A stretch of 64,000 bases of DNA from contig NZ_KB892389.1 in assembly GCF_000373765.1 (NCBI RefSeq), forward strand, positions 1 to 64,000. Reading direction: 5' to 3'. Shown here one piece after another: positions 30,101-36,785 of this stretch. The notes beneath the pieces were generated by a model. The model was not told where the DNA came from and made no database searches. It worked only from the letters and a program-made list of their open reading frames with translations. Positions within the stretch are counted from its first letter, which is position 1, and each line of letters starts with the position of its first letter. Source of the DNA: Legionella shakespearei DSM 23087 (GTDB lineage Bacteria; Pseudomonadota; Gammaproteobacteria; Legionellales; Legionellaceae). Both the position numbers and the translations under genes were made by a program.

Positions 30101-30985
30101 GTGGCAGATGAAGACTTATCGTCTTCGGTTACACCGGATCAAATACCTAATCTGAATTTACGTATTGATAATTTATCTGTTGGCACAAGACATATTGGTA
30201 ACATGACCCTTAAAAGCCAATCCAATGCTCAGCGTTGGCTTATTGATTATTGCCGTATTGATGCACCGTTCTATCAGTTTAATATTAATGGCGAATGGGC
30301 TCATAAAGATAAAGCCGACACTACCAAAATGCAGATAAAACTGCATTTAAAAGATTTGGCAAAAACTCTGGAATTATGGCAAATTACCCCCGCAGTGGAT
30401 GCGGGCAAAGGGGATATGCAATTTAATGGCGGGTGGAATGGCAGCTTATTTAATTTTTCTCTAAAAGCGGTAAGTGGCAACATGTATCTGCAACTCAAGA
30501 GTGGCCGTATTACTCACCTGAGCCCTGAAACTGAAGAAAAACTGGGGCTGGGCAAACTGTTGAGTATTTTGAGCTTGCAGACCATACCCAGACGTTTAAA
30601 ACTGGACTTCAGTGATTTATCGCATGATGGTTATAGTTTCGATATTTTCAAAGGGAATTTTTCGGTGAAAAGGGGAATTATGAATACTCAGGACAGTTAT
30701 ATTGATGGTCCTGTTGCCTATGCGAGCATGAAAGGTAATCTTGATTTGGTGCGCCACCTCTACGATCTTGATTTAAAGATTTCTCCTCATATCACTGCAA
30801 GTTTGCCTGTGGTAGCCACAATTGCAGGAGGACCCCTTGCCGGTATCGCGGCCTGGGTAGCAAATAAAATAATTAATCAAAGCATGCAGAAAATTACTGC
30901 TTACAGTTATAAAATTTCTGGTCCCTGGAATCAGCCTATAGTGCAGCAGCTGAGTATGGTAAAGAAAGTCATTAAGAAGAGATAA
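27152..30985 (+). CDS. yhdP: YhdP-family AsmA-like phospholipid transport protein
   Basis: Very large (about 1277 residues) envelope protein. One N-terminal membrane helix (IWVALAILIILAAVTSSIF) anchors it in the inner membrane; the rest is long beta-strand-rich repeats of the AsmA/TamB/YhdP type that bridge the periplasm and carry phospholipid to the outer membrane. The C-terminal AsmA_2 portion contains VSGNMYLQLKSGRI and ASLPVVATIAGGPLAGIAAWV. Start choice is uncertain: ATG 27152 overlaps fliJ by 29 bases and lacks a good ribosome site; ATG 27116 or GTG 27173 are alternatives. It is unlikely to be flagellar in function despite being fused to that transcription unit. Confidence 0.9.
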   Translation: MINRIPLVDKILKKIWVALAILIILAAVTSSIFRSLTPWATQYKGEVEQHLTSLLGQPVTIQSMETGWYWFQPVLKLKQITIHDGKNPSLHLEKLLAGINIFKSLWHWSIQPGVLYIDNIHLTFRQKEGRWHIDGISADALDNSEMNPEKAQQILVWLSQQERLIIKQVDAHFHFSDGGLIPVSSLNVSIVNSGGYYKLKGEAKLDQTNSTFFQLLGQVQFDPYHFEETKGQIYFSARHVAPAQWQSFFPATNLRLEGGKGNIDLWVDLDKGAVSLVQAQVNLKRLAWRLLNTKKSELIQSFVANMSWKPNDKGWQFNADHIKLRAAGVNWPENQLLVQWNKRQNSYQLFVKSVLIASLLSDAVNWPDEIQSILQIKPHGTLSDAQVLIQDNTVQYILTRFDHLGWDGKDTLPQVENLSGVLHWQPEEGRLELDSENTSVTVKGYPTQNLALLNGAADWKQLAEGLRVSIERFVLSKPDLTISAQGAVDQVSSQSIGHVRLNVDFSAKDIQQWMAYLPKDKMKAKLYAWLNNDVKRIAEASGKITINGMAKDFPFDSNNGEFSIISHASGGEILITPKWQLVKDLEGYIRLKNRNLEIDLVNGDFQGVPVKQMNMRIDDIGKDKETLLIHGMVQGQAQKMMNFVMASPLQQKLSALKMLAMKGLLSLDLRLEIPLYPENDDDLARGDLTFDKNTVLVTHKVGSVTLEDISGHLSFDEKGVTQSAITATALGYPVNITIQSVKEPQPLTTLSINGECSVDSLKSRFNLPLFQVMKGVFSVQALFKLTDDPNDLDNVSIKSSLEGLAINLPAPFGKPFNTKAPLDLSLDFNPKKAIRIRSRYNERVSSDLLFKESKGAFDFHSGQIRLGSTNAVNQKIPGLEIIGALDGFDVQQWKKVFTQFSGQSSHFILLNKLRIIDLKLNKLSLFKQNFDQMKVKAKILPDNSWALNLNQKNISGDLTYYPATNALNGFIKKLHLATLDKGTVADEDLSSSVTPDQIPNLNLRIDNLSVGTRHIGNMTLKSQSNAQRWLIDYCRIDAPFYQFNINGEWAHKDKADTTKMQIKLHLKDLAKTLELWQITPAVDAGKGDMQFNGGWNGSLFNFSLKAVSGNMYLQLKSGRITHLSPETEEKLGLGKLLSILSLQTIPRRLKLDFSDLSHDGYSFDIFKGNFSVKRGIMNTQDSYIDGPVAYASMKGNLDLVRHLYDLDLKISPHITASLPVVATIAGGPLAGIAAWVANKIINQSMQKITAYSYKISGPWNQPIVQQLSMVKKVIKKR

Positions 30986-31006
30986 GGGTATCAGGCTTTA
31001 TTAAAT

Positions 31007-31549
31007 ATGATAAAACAATTACTTAATACTTATTGGAACGTGGCGGTATTTCAGGAGACACCTGACAATACTCCTTATTCCCGCTTTTTATTGGGACTTG
31101 GCATTCTCTTGTTTATCGTGATTATGACAGTTCAATGGGAGCTTTCTGATCTGGAATTTTCTGATGAAATCAGCATTACCTTTTTGGTAGCCTGCAGTTT
31201 AGCCCTGTCTTTTATCGTGTTTACTTATGGGCTTTTATTTGCCAGAGGATTAGTTTCTCGTTGGGTGCAGACTGCTACTTGCTTGTATTTTACCCATATC
31301 ATTGTTCACTTTATGGCTTTTCCCTTGTTTATTCTCGATCCTCTGTTAGCTGGGGCTAATTTGAAAAATCCACTTCTTTTGCTTGTTGGTGTGATATATT
31401 TATTCATTACTATAGGTTTATCCGTCTGGCAATTTGTGGTCACGGCACACATTTATAAATATGCTTTGAATACAACGGCCATACAATCGGTTTTAGCTGC
31501 TTTTGGTCTGATTGCAATGAATATACTAACGGTCTCTTTTTGGCGATAA
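31007..31549 (+). CDS. Inner-membrane protein of unknown function
   Basis: A 180-residue protein with five likely membrane helices (about 27-45, 57-80, 87-110, 122-142, 158-178) and a short cytosolic N-terminus. I do not recognise a firm family; the layout recalls small Yip1-like membrane proteins, without a specific motif. It lies between yhdP and mpl on the same strand, 21 bases after the former and 4 before the latter, so it is probably cotranscribed with both. Confidence 0.8.
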   Translation: MIKQLLNTYWNVAVFQETPDNTPYSRFLLGLGILLFIVIMTVQWELSDLEFSDEISITFLVACSLALSFIVFTYGLLFARGLVSRWVQTATCLYFTHIIVHFMAFPLFILDPLLAGANLKNPLLLLVGVIYLFITIGLSVWQFVVTAHIYKYALNTTAIQSVLAAFGLIAMNILTVSFWR

Positions 31550-31553
31550 AATC

Positions 31554-32924
31554 ATGATGCATTTACATATTTTGGGGTTAAGCGGTACCTTTATGAGCGC
31601 TTTGGCTTTATTGGCACGCGATGCGGGTTTTAAGGTAACTGGCAGTGACGCTGATTGTTACCCTCCGGTAAGTGATTTGCTTGCTGCAAAGGGGATTGAA
31701 TGGACTGAAGGATATGGGGATGCCACGCTTGCACTCCAGGCTGATTTGGTGGTTGTGGGCAATGCGATTAAGCGTGGTATGCCGGTTTTGGAAGCAGTTA
31801 TTGAAGCCGGGAAAAATTATACTTCCGGTCCGCAATGGCTGGCTGAAAATATTTTACCCAAATATCAGGTCATTGCTGTTGCTGGGACACATGGTAAAAC
31901 GACAACGACTTCGATGATTGCCTGGATACTGGAAAAGGCAGGTTTTGAACCTGGATTTTTAATTGGCGGGGTTGCGTCCGATTTTAATACCAGCGCCTGT
32001 CTTGGGAAAGGAAAATGGTTTGTTATTGAAGCGGATGAGTATGACAGTGCTTTTTTTGATAAGCGTCCAAAGTTTATGCATTATCGTCCAAGGATCGCCG
32101 TATTGAATAATCTTGAATTTGATCATGCGGATATTTATGCTGATTTGCCTGCGATTCAGCAGCAATTTCATTATTTGTTAAGGACTGTTCCTGCGTCGGG
32201 AGTTGTTCTCAAACCTCGTGATGATAAAGCCTTGAACGAAGTTTTGGCTCGTGGCCAGTATTCGCGTGTCGAAGAACTGACTTTATCGGGTAATGCTGAT
32301 TGGTCAGCAGAGCTTATTGAGGAAAGTGGCGCGGCTTTTAAAGTGGTGCATAAGGGAGAGGTCGTTGCTGAGGTGCATTGGTCGCTGATAGGGCGCTTTA
32401 ATGTGGAAAATGCCCTGGCGGCTCTCGCTGCAAGTGCTAATGCCGGGGTGAAACCGGAAGTAGCGGCAAAGGCTCTGGAATGTTTTACCCCGGTGAAACG
32501 TCGTCTTGAAGTAAAATCCAATCGTCATGGTATTACTGTGTATGATGATTTTGCACATCATCCCACAGCAATCACTAAAACGATTGATGCCTTGAAACGA
32601 AGCAACAGGCATCAGCGTATCTTTGCGGTTATGGAGTTTGCTTCATATACCATGCGTACAGGAGTCCATGCCGGTGAAATGGCTCATGCTCTGGCTCCAG
32701 TCGATGGAGCTTATGTATTGGAACCGCAGGATTTTAATCTGAACGATACGGTAGCCAACTGGACTTGTCCGCACAGAATCTGTAAAAACAACGAAGAGAT
32801 AGTCAGGGAAGTAGTGGCCAAGGTTAAAGAAGGTGACGCCGTCCTGGTAATGAGTAACCGAGGCTTTAACGGCATCCACCAGCAGTTAATCCAGTCAATA
32901 GACAAACGCTTTAACACGATGTAG
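31554..32924 (+). CDS. mpl: UDP-N-acetylmuramate:L-Ala-gamma-D-Glu-meso-DAP ligase
   Basis: Peptidoglycan recycling enzyme that joins recovered tripeptide to UDP-MurNAc. 456 residues with Mur-ligase order: N-terminal nucleotide-sugar domain (HILGLSGTFMSALALLARD), ATP loop VAGTHGKTTTTSMIAW near 108-123, the VIEADEYDSAFFDKRPKFMHY segment diagnostic of Mpl rather than MurC, and VYDDFAHHPTAITKTI in the C-terminal domain. ATG 31554 and the next codon ATG are equivalent candidates. It is followed by a 1.8-kb repeat region. Confidence 0.96.
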   Translation: MMHLHILGLSGTFMSALALLARDAGFKVTGSDADCYPPVSDLLAAKGIEWTEGYGDATLALQADLVVVGNAIKRGMPVLEAVIEAGKNYTSGPQWLAENILPKYQVIAVAGTHGKTTTTSMIAWILEKAGFEPGFLIGGVASDFNTSACLGKGKWFVIEADEYDSAFFDKRPKFMHYRPRIAVLNNLEFDHADIYADLPAIQQQFHYLLRTVPASGVVLKPRDDKALNEVLARGQYSRVEELTLSGNADWSAELIEESGAAFKVVHKGEVVAEVHWSLIGRFNVENALAALAASANAGVKPEVAAKALECFTPVKRRLEVKSNRHGITVYDDFAHHPTAITKTIDALKRSNRHQRIFAVMEFASYTMRTGVHAGEMAHALAPVDGAYVLEPQDFNLNDTVANWTCPHRICKNNEEIVREVVAKVKEGDAVLVMSNRGFNGIHQQLIQSIDKRFNTM

Positions 32925-32950
32925 CTCGTTGCCCGTAGCCTGGCCATTCC

Positions 32951-33020
32951 CCGATCTACGTCGTTTCTTCGCGCGTCTTTTTGCGCGAAGGATCTCCTGA
33001 TAGCGGCATGGTGCCAGTGC
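32951..33020. repeat. Half family-A repeat with altered arm (A6)
   Basis: Starts CCGATCTACGTCGT like copy A4, but then reads TTCTTCGCGCGTC instead of CCTGAGCGCGTC, and stops after GGCATGGTGCC; the second half is absent. The change creates a small perfect hairpin CTTCGCGC / GCGCGAAG around GTCTTTTT. Confidence 0.75.
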
Positions 33021-33073
33021 CGTAGACCGGTCTGCACTTCAAGACAACTCCCAGAGTTTCAAGTCCTGCGCAA

Positions 33074-33178
33074 GAAACCCCTTGCCGGGCTTTTCTTTTA
33101 GAGAAACCTGCATCCATGCGGTCGATGTGCGCGTCCCTGCGCACAACGCTCTAAAAGAAAAGCCCGGCAAGGAGTTTC
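33074..33178. repeat. Nested long hairpin (family H)
   Basis: Left arm 33074-33103 (GAAACCCCTTGCCGGGC...) and right arm 33149-33178 (...GCCCGGCAAGGAGTTTC) pair over 30 bases with one mismatch. The loop itself contains a second hairpin, GTGCGCGTCCCTGCGCAC. It is a single copy in the window. Confidence 0.8.
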
Positions 33179-33230
33179 CGAGAGATTGTGCCAAAGCAGC
33201 AGAGCGCCTAAACCTGAATCCTGGCAAGGT

Positions 33231-33268
33231 CCGTAGCCCGGTCTGCTTGCAGCTGGGATCGAAGTGGC
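33231..33268. repeat. Half family-D repeat (D4)
   Basis: One arm, GTAGCCCGGTCTGCTTGCAG, followed by CTGGGATCGAAGTGGC. It abuts the first unit of the tandem array. Confidence 0.6.
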
Positions 33269-34330
33269 ACTAAATCATGCTCTGTGCCGCAACAAAACTT
33301 CCGCTTCCTGACGGTCGCGGCTCGGTTTCCGGTGCACGATGAAGTCAATACGAATGCACGAAAACCGAGCCGCGACCGTGAGGAAGCGGAACAGTTATAC
33401 TGGCAGGAACAGTATTTCTGCCCTGAACTCCTGGATCCCTCGGACAAGCAGCTGTCTCTTGATCACATCTTAGTTTACGCTCTACACCAATACTAAATCA
33501 GTCGCTGTACCGCAACAAAACTTCCGCTTCCTGACGGTCGCGGCTCGGTTTCCGGTGCACGATGAAGTCAATACGAATGCACGAAAACCGAGCCGCGACC
33601 GTTAGGAAGCGGAACAGTTATACTGGCAGGGACAGTATTTCTGCCCTGAACTCCTGGATCCCTCGGACAAGCAGCTGTCTCTTGAGCACATCTTAGTTTA
33701 TGCCTACACCAATACTAAATCAGTCGCTGTACCGCAACAAAACTTCCGCTTCCTGACGGTCGCGGCTCGGTTTCCGGTGCACGATGAAGTCAATTCGAAA
33801 GCACGAAAACCGAGCCGCGACCGTGAGGAAGCGGAACAGTTATGCTGGTAGGGACCGTGTTTCTGCCCTGAACCCCTGGAACCCTCGGACAAGTAGCTGT
33901 CTTTTGATCACATCTTAGTTTACGCTCTACACCAATACTAAATCAGTCGCTGTACCGCAACAAAACTTCCGCTTCCTGACGGTCGCGGCTCGGTTTCCGG
34001 TGCACGATGAAGTCAATACGGACGCATGAAAACCGAGCCGCGACCGTCAGGAAGCGGAACAGTTATGCTGGCAGGGACAGTATTTCTGCCCTGAACCCCT
34101 GGAACCCTCGGACAAGTAGCTGTCTCTTGATCACATCTTAGTTTACGCTCTACACCAATACTAAATCAGTCGCTGTACCGCAACAAAACTTCCGCTTCCT
34201 CACGGTCGCGGCTCGGTTTCCGGTGTACGATGAAGTCAATTCGAAAGCACGAAAACCGAGCCGCGACCGTGAGGAAGCGGAACAGTTATGCTGGCAGGGA
34301 CCGTGTTTCTGCCATGCCCCCCTGGATCCC
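33269..34330. repeat. Tandem array, five units of about 223 bp
   Basis: The string CCGCAACAAAACTTCCGC starts at 33287, 33510, 33732, 33955 and 34178, giving periods of 223, 222, 223 and 223 bases; the fifth unit is cut after about 150. Each unit has a family-B hairpin (arms TTCCGCTTCCTGACGG... and ...GTGAGGAAGCGGAA, loop about 32) and a 130-bp tail with a decayed family-E remnant (GGATCCCTCGGACAAG). Units differ by only a few bases. No open frame is conserved in a gene-like way. Confidence 0.92.
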
Positions 34331-34359
34331 AACTGCCATTAAGTTAAGCGCTACTCCAC

Positions 34360-34474
34360 CGTACCGCGGCTTGTCCGCGGTATCCAGAGATCTAAGTTCG
34401 GGGTGAGCACTATTCCGGTTGGTACTTATAAGTTCGGTGCCACTTCGATCCCGGCTGCAAGCAGACCGGGCTAC
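34360..34474. repeat. Family-E hairpin (34360-34387) and half family-D repeat D5 (34436-34474)
   Basis: ACCGCGGCTTGTCCGCGGTA is a family-E palindrome. GGTGCCACTTCGATCCCGG followed by CTGCAAGCAGACCGGGCTAC is one family-D arm with its loop. They close the 1.8-kb repeat region that begins after mpl. No gene is seen between 32925 and 34702. Confidence 0.65.
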
Positions 34475-34596
34475 AACCCCAAAAATCGAATCATCTCATG
34501 CCCGTCTTTTAATTATAAATTCAAGCACTTATTTCATCTAATTCGAATGAAAATCATCGCTTTGAGATAATTATTGGCAAGAAGATAAATTAATAG

Positions 34597-34625
34597 TTGC
34601 AATATTATTTAGAGGTTGATATAAA
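34597..34625 (+). promoter_or_regulatory. Sigma-70 promoter for the 34703 gene
   Basis: TTGCAA (34597-34602) and TATAAA (34620-34625) are separated by 17 bases. Initiation near 34632 would leave a leader of about 70 bases. Confidence 0.5.
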
Positions 34626-34702
34626 AAAAGCAGGTGTAATGATTATTCAGAGGGATTACTCGCTGCAGTTTCTTGCGGGTGAACACTTGCGGGAGGGAAG
34701 CC

Positions 34703-35314
34703 ATGCTAGAGTTTACCGAATTACAGCAAAGTGCAGAATCTTTATCTAAAAGATTATCCAGAAATTACGGTTCTAATTTCGGATGTGTGGGTTTTTTCTC
34801 TGTTTTAATTCCCAACAATACGGCTTTAAGTGATTCGTTCACTATAGCATTAACCGCTCGAAGTCTGAGTGAAGAGAATGATGAAAAACTGCTGGCTTAT
34901 GTAAAGAGTTTTTCCAGATATTCTGTGGTAAGCACTGACGAGTTTAATGAATTTAAACGAAATGTTCTGTCGGGTATGTACCTTCTGATGTGGTCTCATT
35001 ATAATTCGACGGTTTCTCATTATATGCACCACTCGTTAGTTCAGTTGTTTCAAAAGGATCTTGGAGTAAACTCCCCTGAAGAAATGGATGTAGATTGGTT
35101 TAATTCCAGTTTAACTGCAGTGAGCCAATATTGCTCCTATCTTTACATGTATAAAGACGACTTGAGAGTGTACAGTGAGTTAAATCAGCGTTTAGGTGAA
35201 GCGGTTCAAGCAGATATTGAAACGGTACGTAACTCCAGAGTAACTACGAATTCTTCGTGGTATGACCTTTATAATGGATTTATGTGTACTTTAGGGATTA
35301 ATAACAGGTCTTAA
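34703..35314 (+). CDS. Unknown protein, first of a two-gene unit
   Basis: I do not recognise this 203-residue protein. ATG 34703 (MLEFTELQQS) is preferred over an upstream TTG because GAGGGA lies eight bases before it. It is soluble, helical, rich in Ser, Tyr and Leu, with no signal peptide. Tyrosine and serine density is high in the C-terminal half (SQYCSYLYMYKDDLRVYSEL). It sits right after the tandem array and 11 bases before a second unknown gene. Placement in a repeat-bounded island between conserved mpl and clpB suggests accessory DNA. An effector role is possible but unsupported. Confidence 0.75.
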   Translation: MLEFTELQQSAESLSKRLSRNYGSNFGCVGFFSVLIPNNTALSDSFTIALTARSLSEENDEKLLAYVKSFSRYSVVSTDEFNEFKRNVLSGMYLLMWSHYNSTVSHYMHHSLVQLFQKDLGVNSPEEMDVDWFNSSLTAVSQYCSYLYMYKDDLRVYSELNQRLGEAVQADIETVRNSRVTTNSSWYDLYNGFMCTLGINNRS

Positions 35315-35325
35315 AAGGAGGTTTT

Positions 35326-36615
35326 ATGGCGTTCACTCCACCAGCATATTCTGTATTGAGGGTTAATACTCTTAACCTTGATGCCAGACTGTCTACTTTA
35401 TTGGGAAGGTATAAAATAGTCGATAATCAGACGGCTGTAGCGACAACTTCCTCTACCAATCCCGCGCCGCTTCAGACCAGTCTTGAAATTCTTCTGGCAA
35501 GAATCAATCAGGTCATTGAATGTGACACAGACAGACTTACTGCACGAGATGTATTTAAACAATTAGGTAACGAATTGCGCGATGTTTTGAAAGAAGGCGA
35601 TGAAACCAAAAATCAGCGTGCTACTTTATTTCTCTTAGGTGCTTTATTACACCGTTACTTCAGAATCATCAATGAATATAAGGGAAGTTATACTGGCTGG
35701 TTCGTAACACCCAATCCTCTGAATTCAGATCTCTTCAAAGCAATAAGAGGTGCATTGCAACTTCCTGGGGATGTAACTGTTGATGATTACCAGATGAGAG
35801 ATTTAAAAATTCTTGATGTCACCACTATTGTCACCGCATTGGAAGCCTTTCGTGACAATATGTACCTTAAAGATCAGGAAGGTATTGAACGTTATAAGAA
35901 ATATCCTCACCTTAAAGCAGACAGTAATTTTGAAATACATTTGAAAGAAATAATTGATCAGCATACTGCAAGAGGCAGAACTACAGTAAATCAGTTTAAA
36001 GCAGTGCGTTTTATTCAATCTTTAAGAAAACAGGTTGATGTGGATCAACAGCAAGTTGAAAATGCCTTGAATCGTTGGTGCAAAGAATTTGCTAGAGCCC
36101 ATCCTGATTTTGATGGTTTGGATCTTGAAACCATAGAGGGACATATTAAAAAATATTTTAAAGAAGACCCCATTAAGGAGAATATTCTTGATCTGGTCAA
36201 TACACCTTTGATAAAAGACAATCTAAACAGTATGAGCCATGCCAGCTTTCCCACTCAAATGAAATTGTGTCATGCTAAAATCTGTTCTTTTATTCTTGTT
36301 GGCGGCTATTCCATGCTGCTGCAATCGGAGCATGTCAAAAAAGACTTACGATTTAAAATCTATGAAGCCTTGGATATTGTCAAAGATCCTTCTGTTTTAT
36401 CCAGTGCAGACATGGACAATGGCATTAAACTTTTTAACATGTTTCGCGAAAACAATACTCAGATTGATCTGGATTATGAATTTTTCGGCGATAAAGAAAA
36501 AATGGAGACTTTTATTTCACAAACTGAATTGGCTTTGACAAGCAAAATCCAGGCAGAGAAAGAACAAAAGGCTCAGGAGCAAAGTGCAAAACCAGCAACG
36601 ATCGCTCTGGTGTGA
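35326..36615 (+). CDS. Unknown protein, second of a two-gene unit
   Basis: A 429-residue soluble protein I do not recognise. The ribosome site AAGGAGG is perfect and ends five bases before the ATG. Secondary structure looks all-helical. A polar, low-complexity stretch (about 35-50, many Thr, Ser, Asn) separates a short N-terminus from the main body, and the last 30 residues (rich in Lys, Glu, Gln, ending KPATIALV) form a charged helix and tail. A charged C-terminal tail is common in Dot/Icm-translocated proteins; that alone is weak evidence. It is cotranscribed with the 34703 gene, and copy A7 follows. Confidence 0.78.
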   Translation: MAFTPPAYSVLRVNTLNLDARLSTLLGRYKIVDNQTAVATTSSTNPAPLQTSLEILLARINQVIECDTDRLTARDVFKQLGNELRDVLKEGDETKNQRATLFLLGALLHRYFRIINEYKGSYTGWFVTPNPLNSDLFKAIRGALQLPGDVTVDDYQMRDLKILDVTTIVTALEAFRDNMYLKDQEGIERYKKYPHLKADSNFEIHLKEIIDQHTARGRTTVNQFKAVRFIQSLRKQVDVDQQQVENALNRWCKEFARAHPDFDGLDLETIEGHIKKYFKEDPIKENILDLVNTPLIKDNLNSMSHASFPTQMKLCHAKICSFILVGGYSMLLQSEHVKKDLRFKIYEALDIVKDPSVLSSADMDNGIKLFNMFRENNTQIDLDYEFFGDKEKMETFISQTELALTSKIQAEKEQKAQEQSAKPATIALV

Positions 36616-36660
36616 TATATAAATACTGTATCAAGGCTACAGATCCACGACGCTACAGAT

Positions 36661-36767
36661 CCACGTCGTCCTGAGCGCGTCTTTTTGCGCGAAGGATCTC
36701 CCAATACTGGCACTATGCCGCTTTCAGGAGATCCTTCGCGCAAAAAGACGCGCTCAGGACGACGTGG
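36661..36767. repeat. 110-bp long hairpin repeat, family A (copy A7)
   Basis: CCACGTCGTCCTGAGC... pairs with ...GCTCAGGACGACGTGG. It lies between the ends of two converging genes (the unknown gene and clpB). Just upstream CTACAGATCCACG occurs twice in tandem (about 36638 and 36653), as if the element's left flank were duplicated. Confidence 0.9.
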
Positions 36768-36785
36768 CGCTCGGACGATGCAGTG

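Noticed and set aside
33269-34330. CRISPR-like array
   Set aside because: The period is 223 bp, the whole unit is repeated and there are no unique spacers or cas genes.
33208-34332. Repeated short open frames in the tandem array, all with similar peptides
   Set aside because: They arise from repetition of one unit; lengths vary, ribosome sites are missing and the frames cross the hairpin arms.
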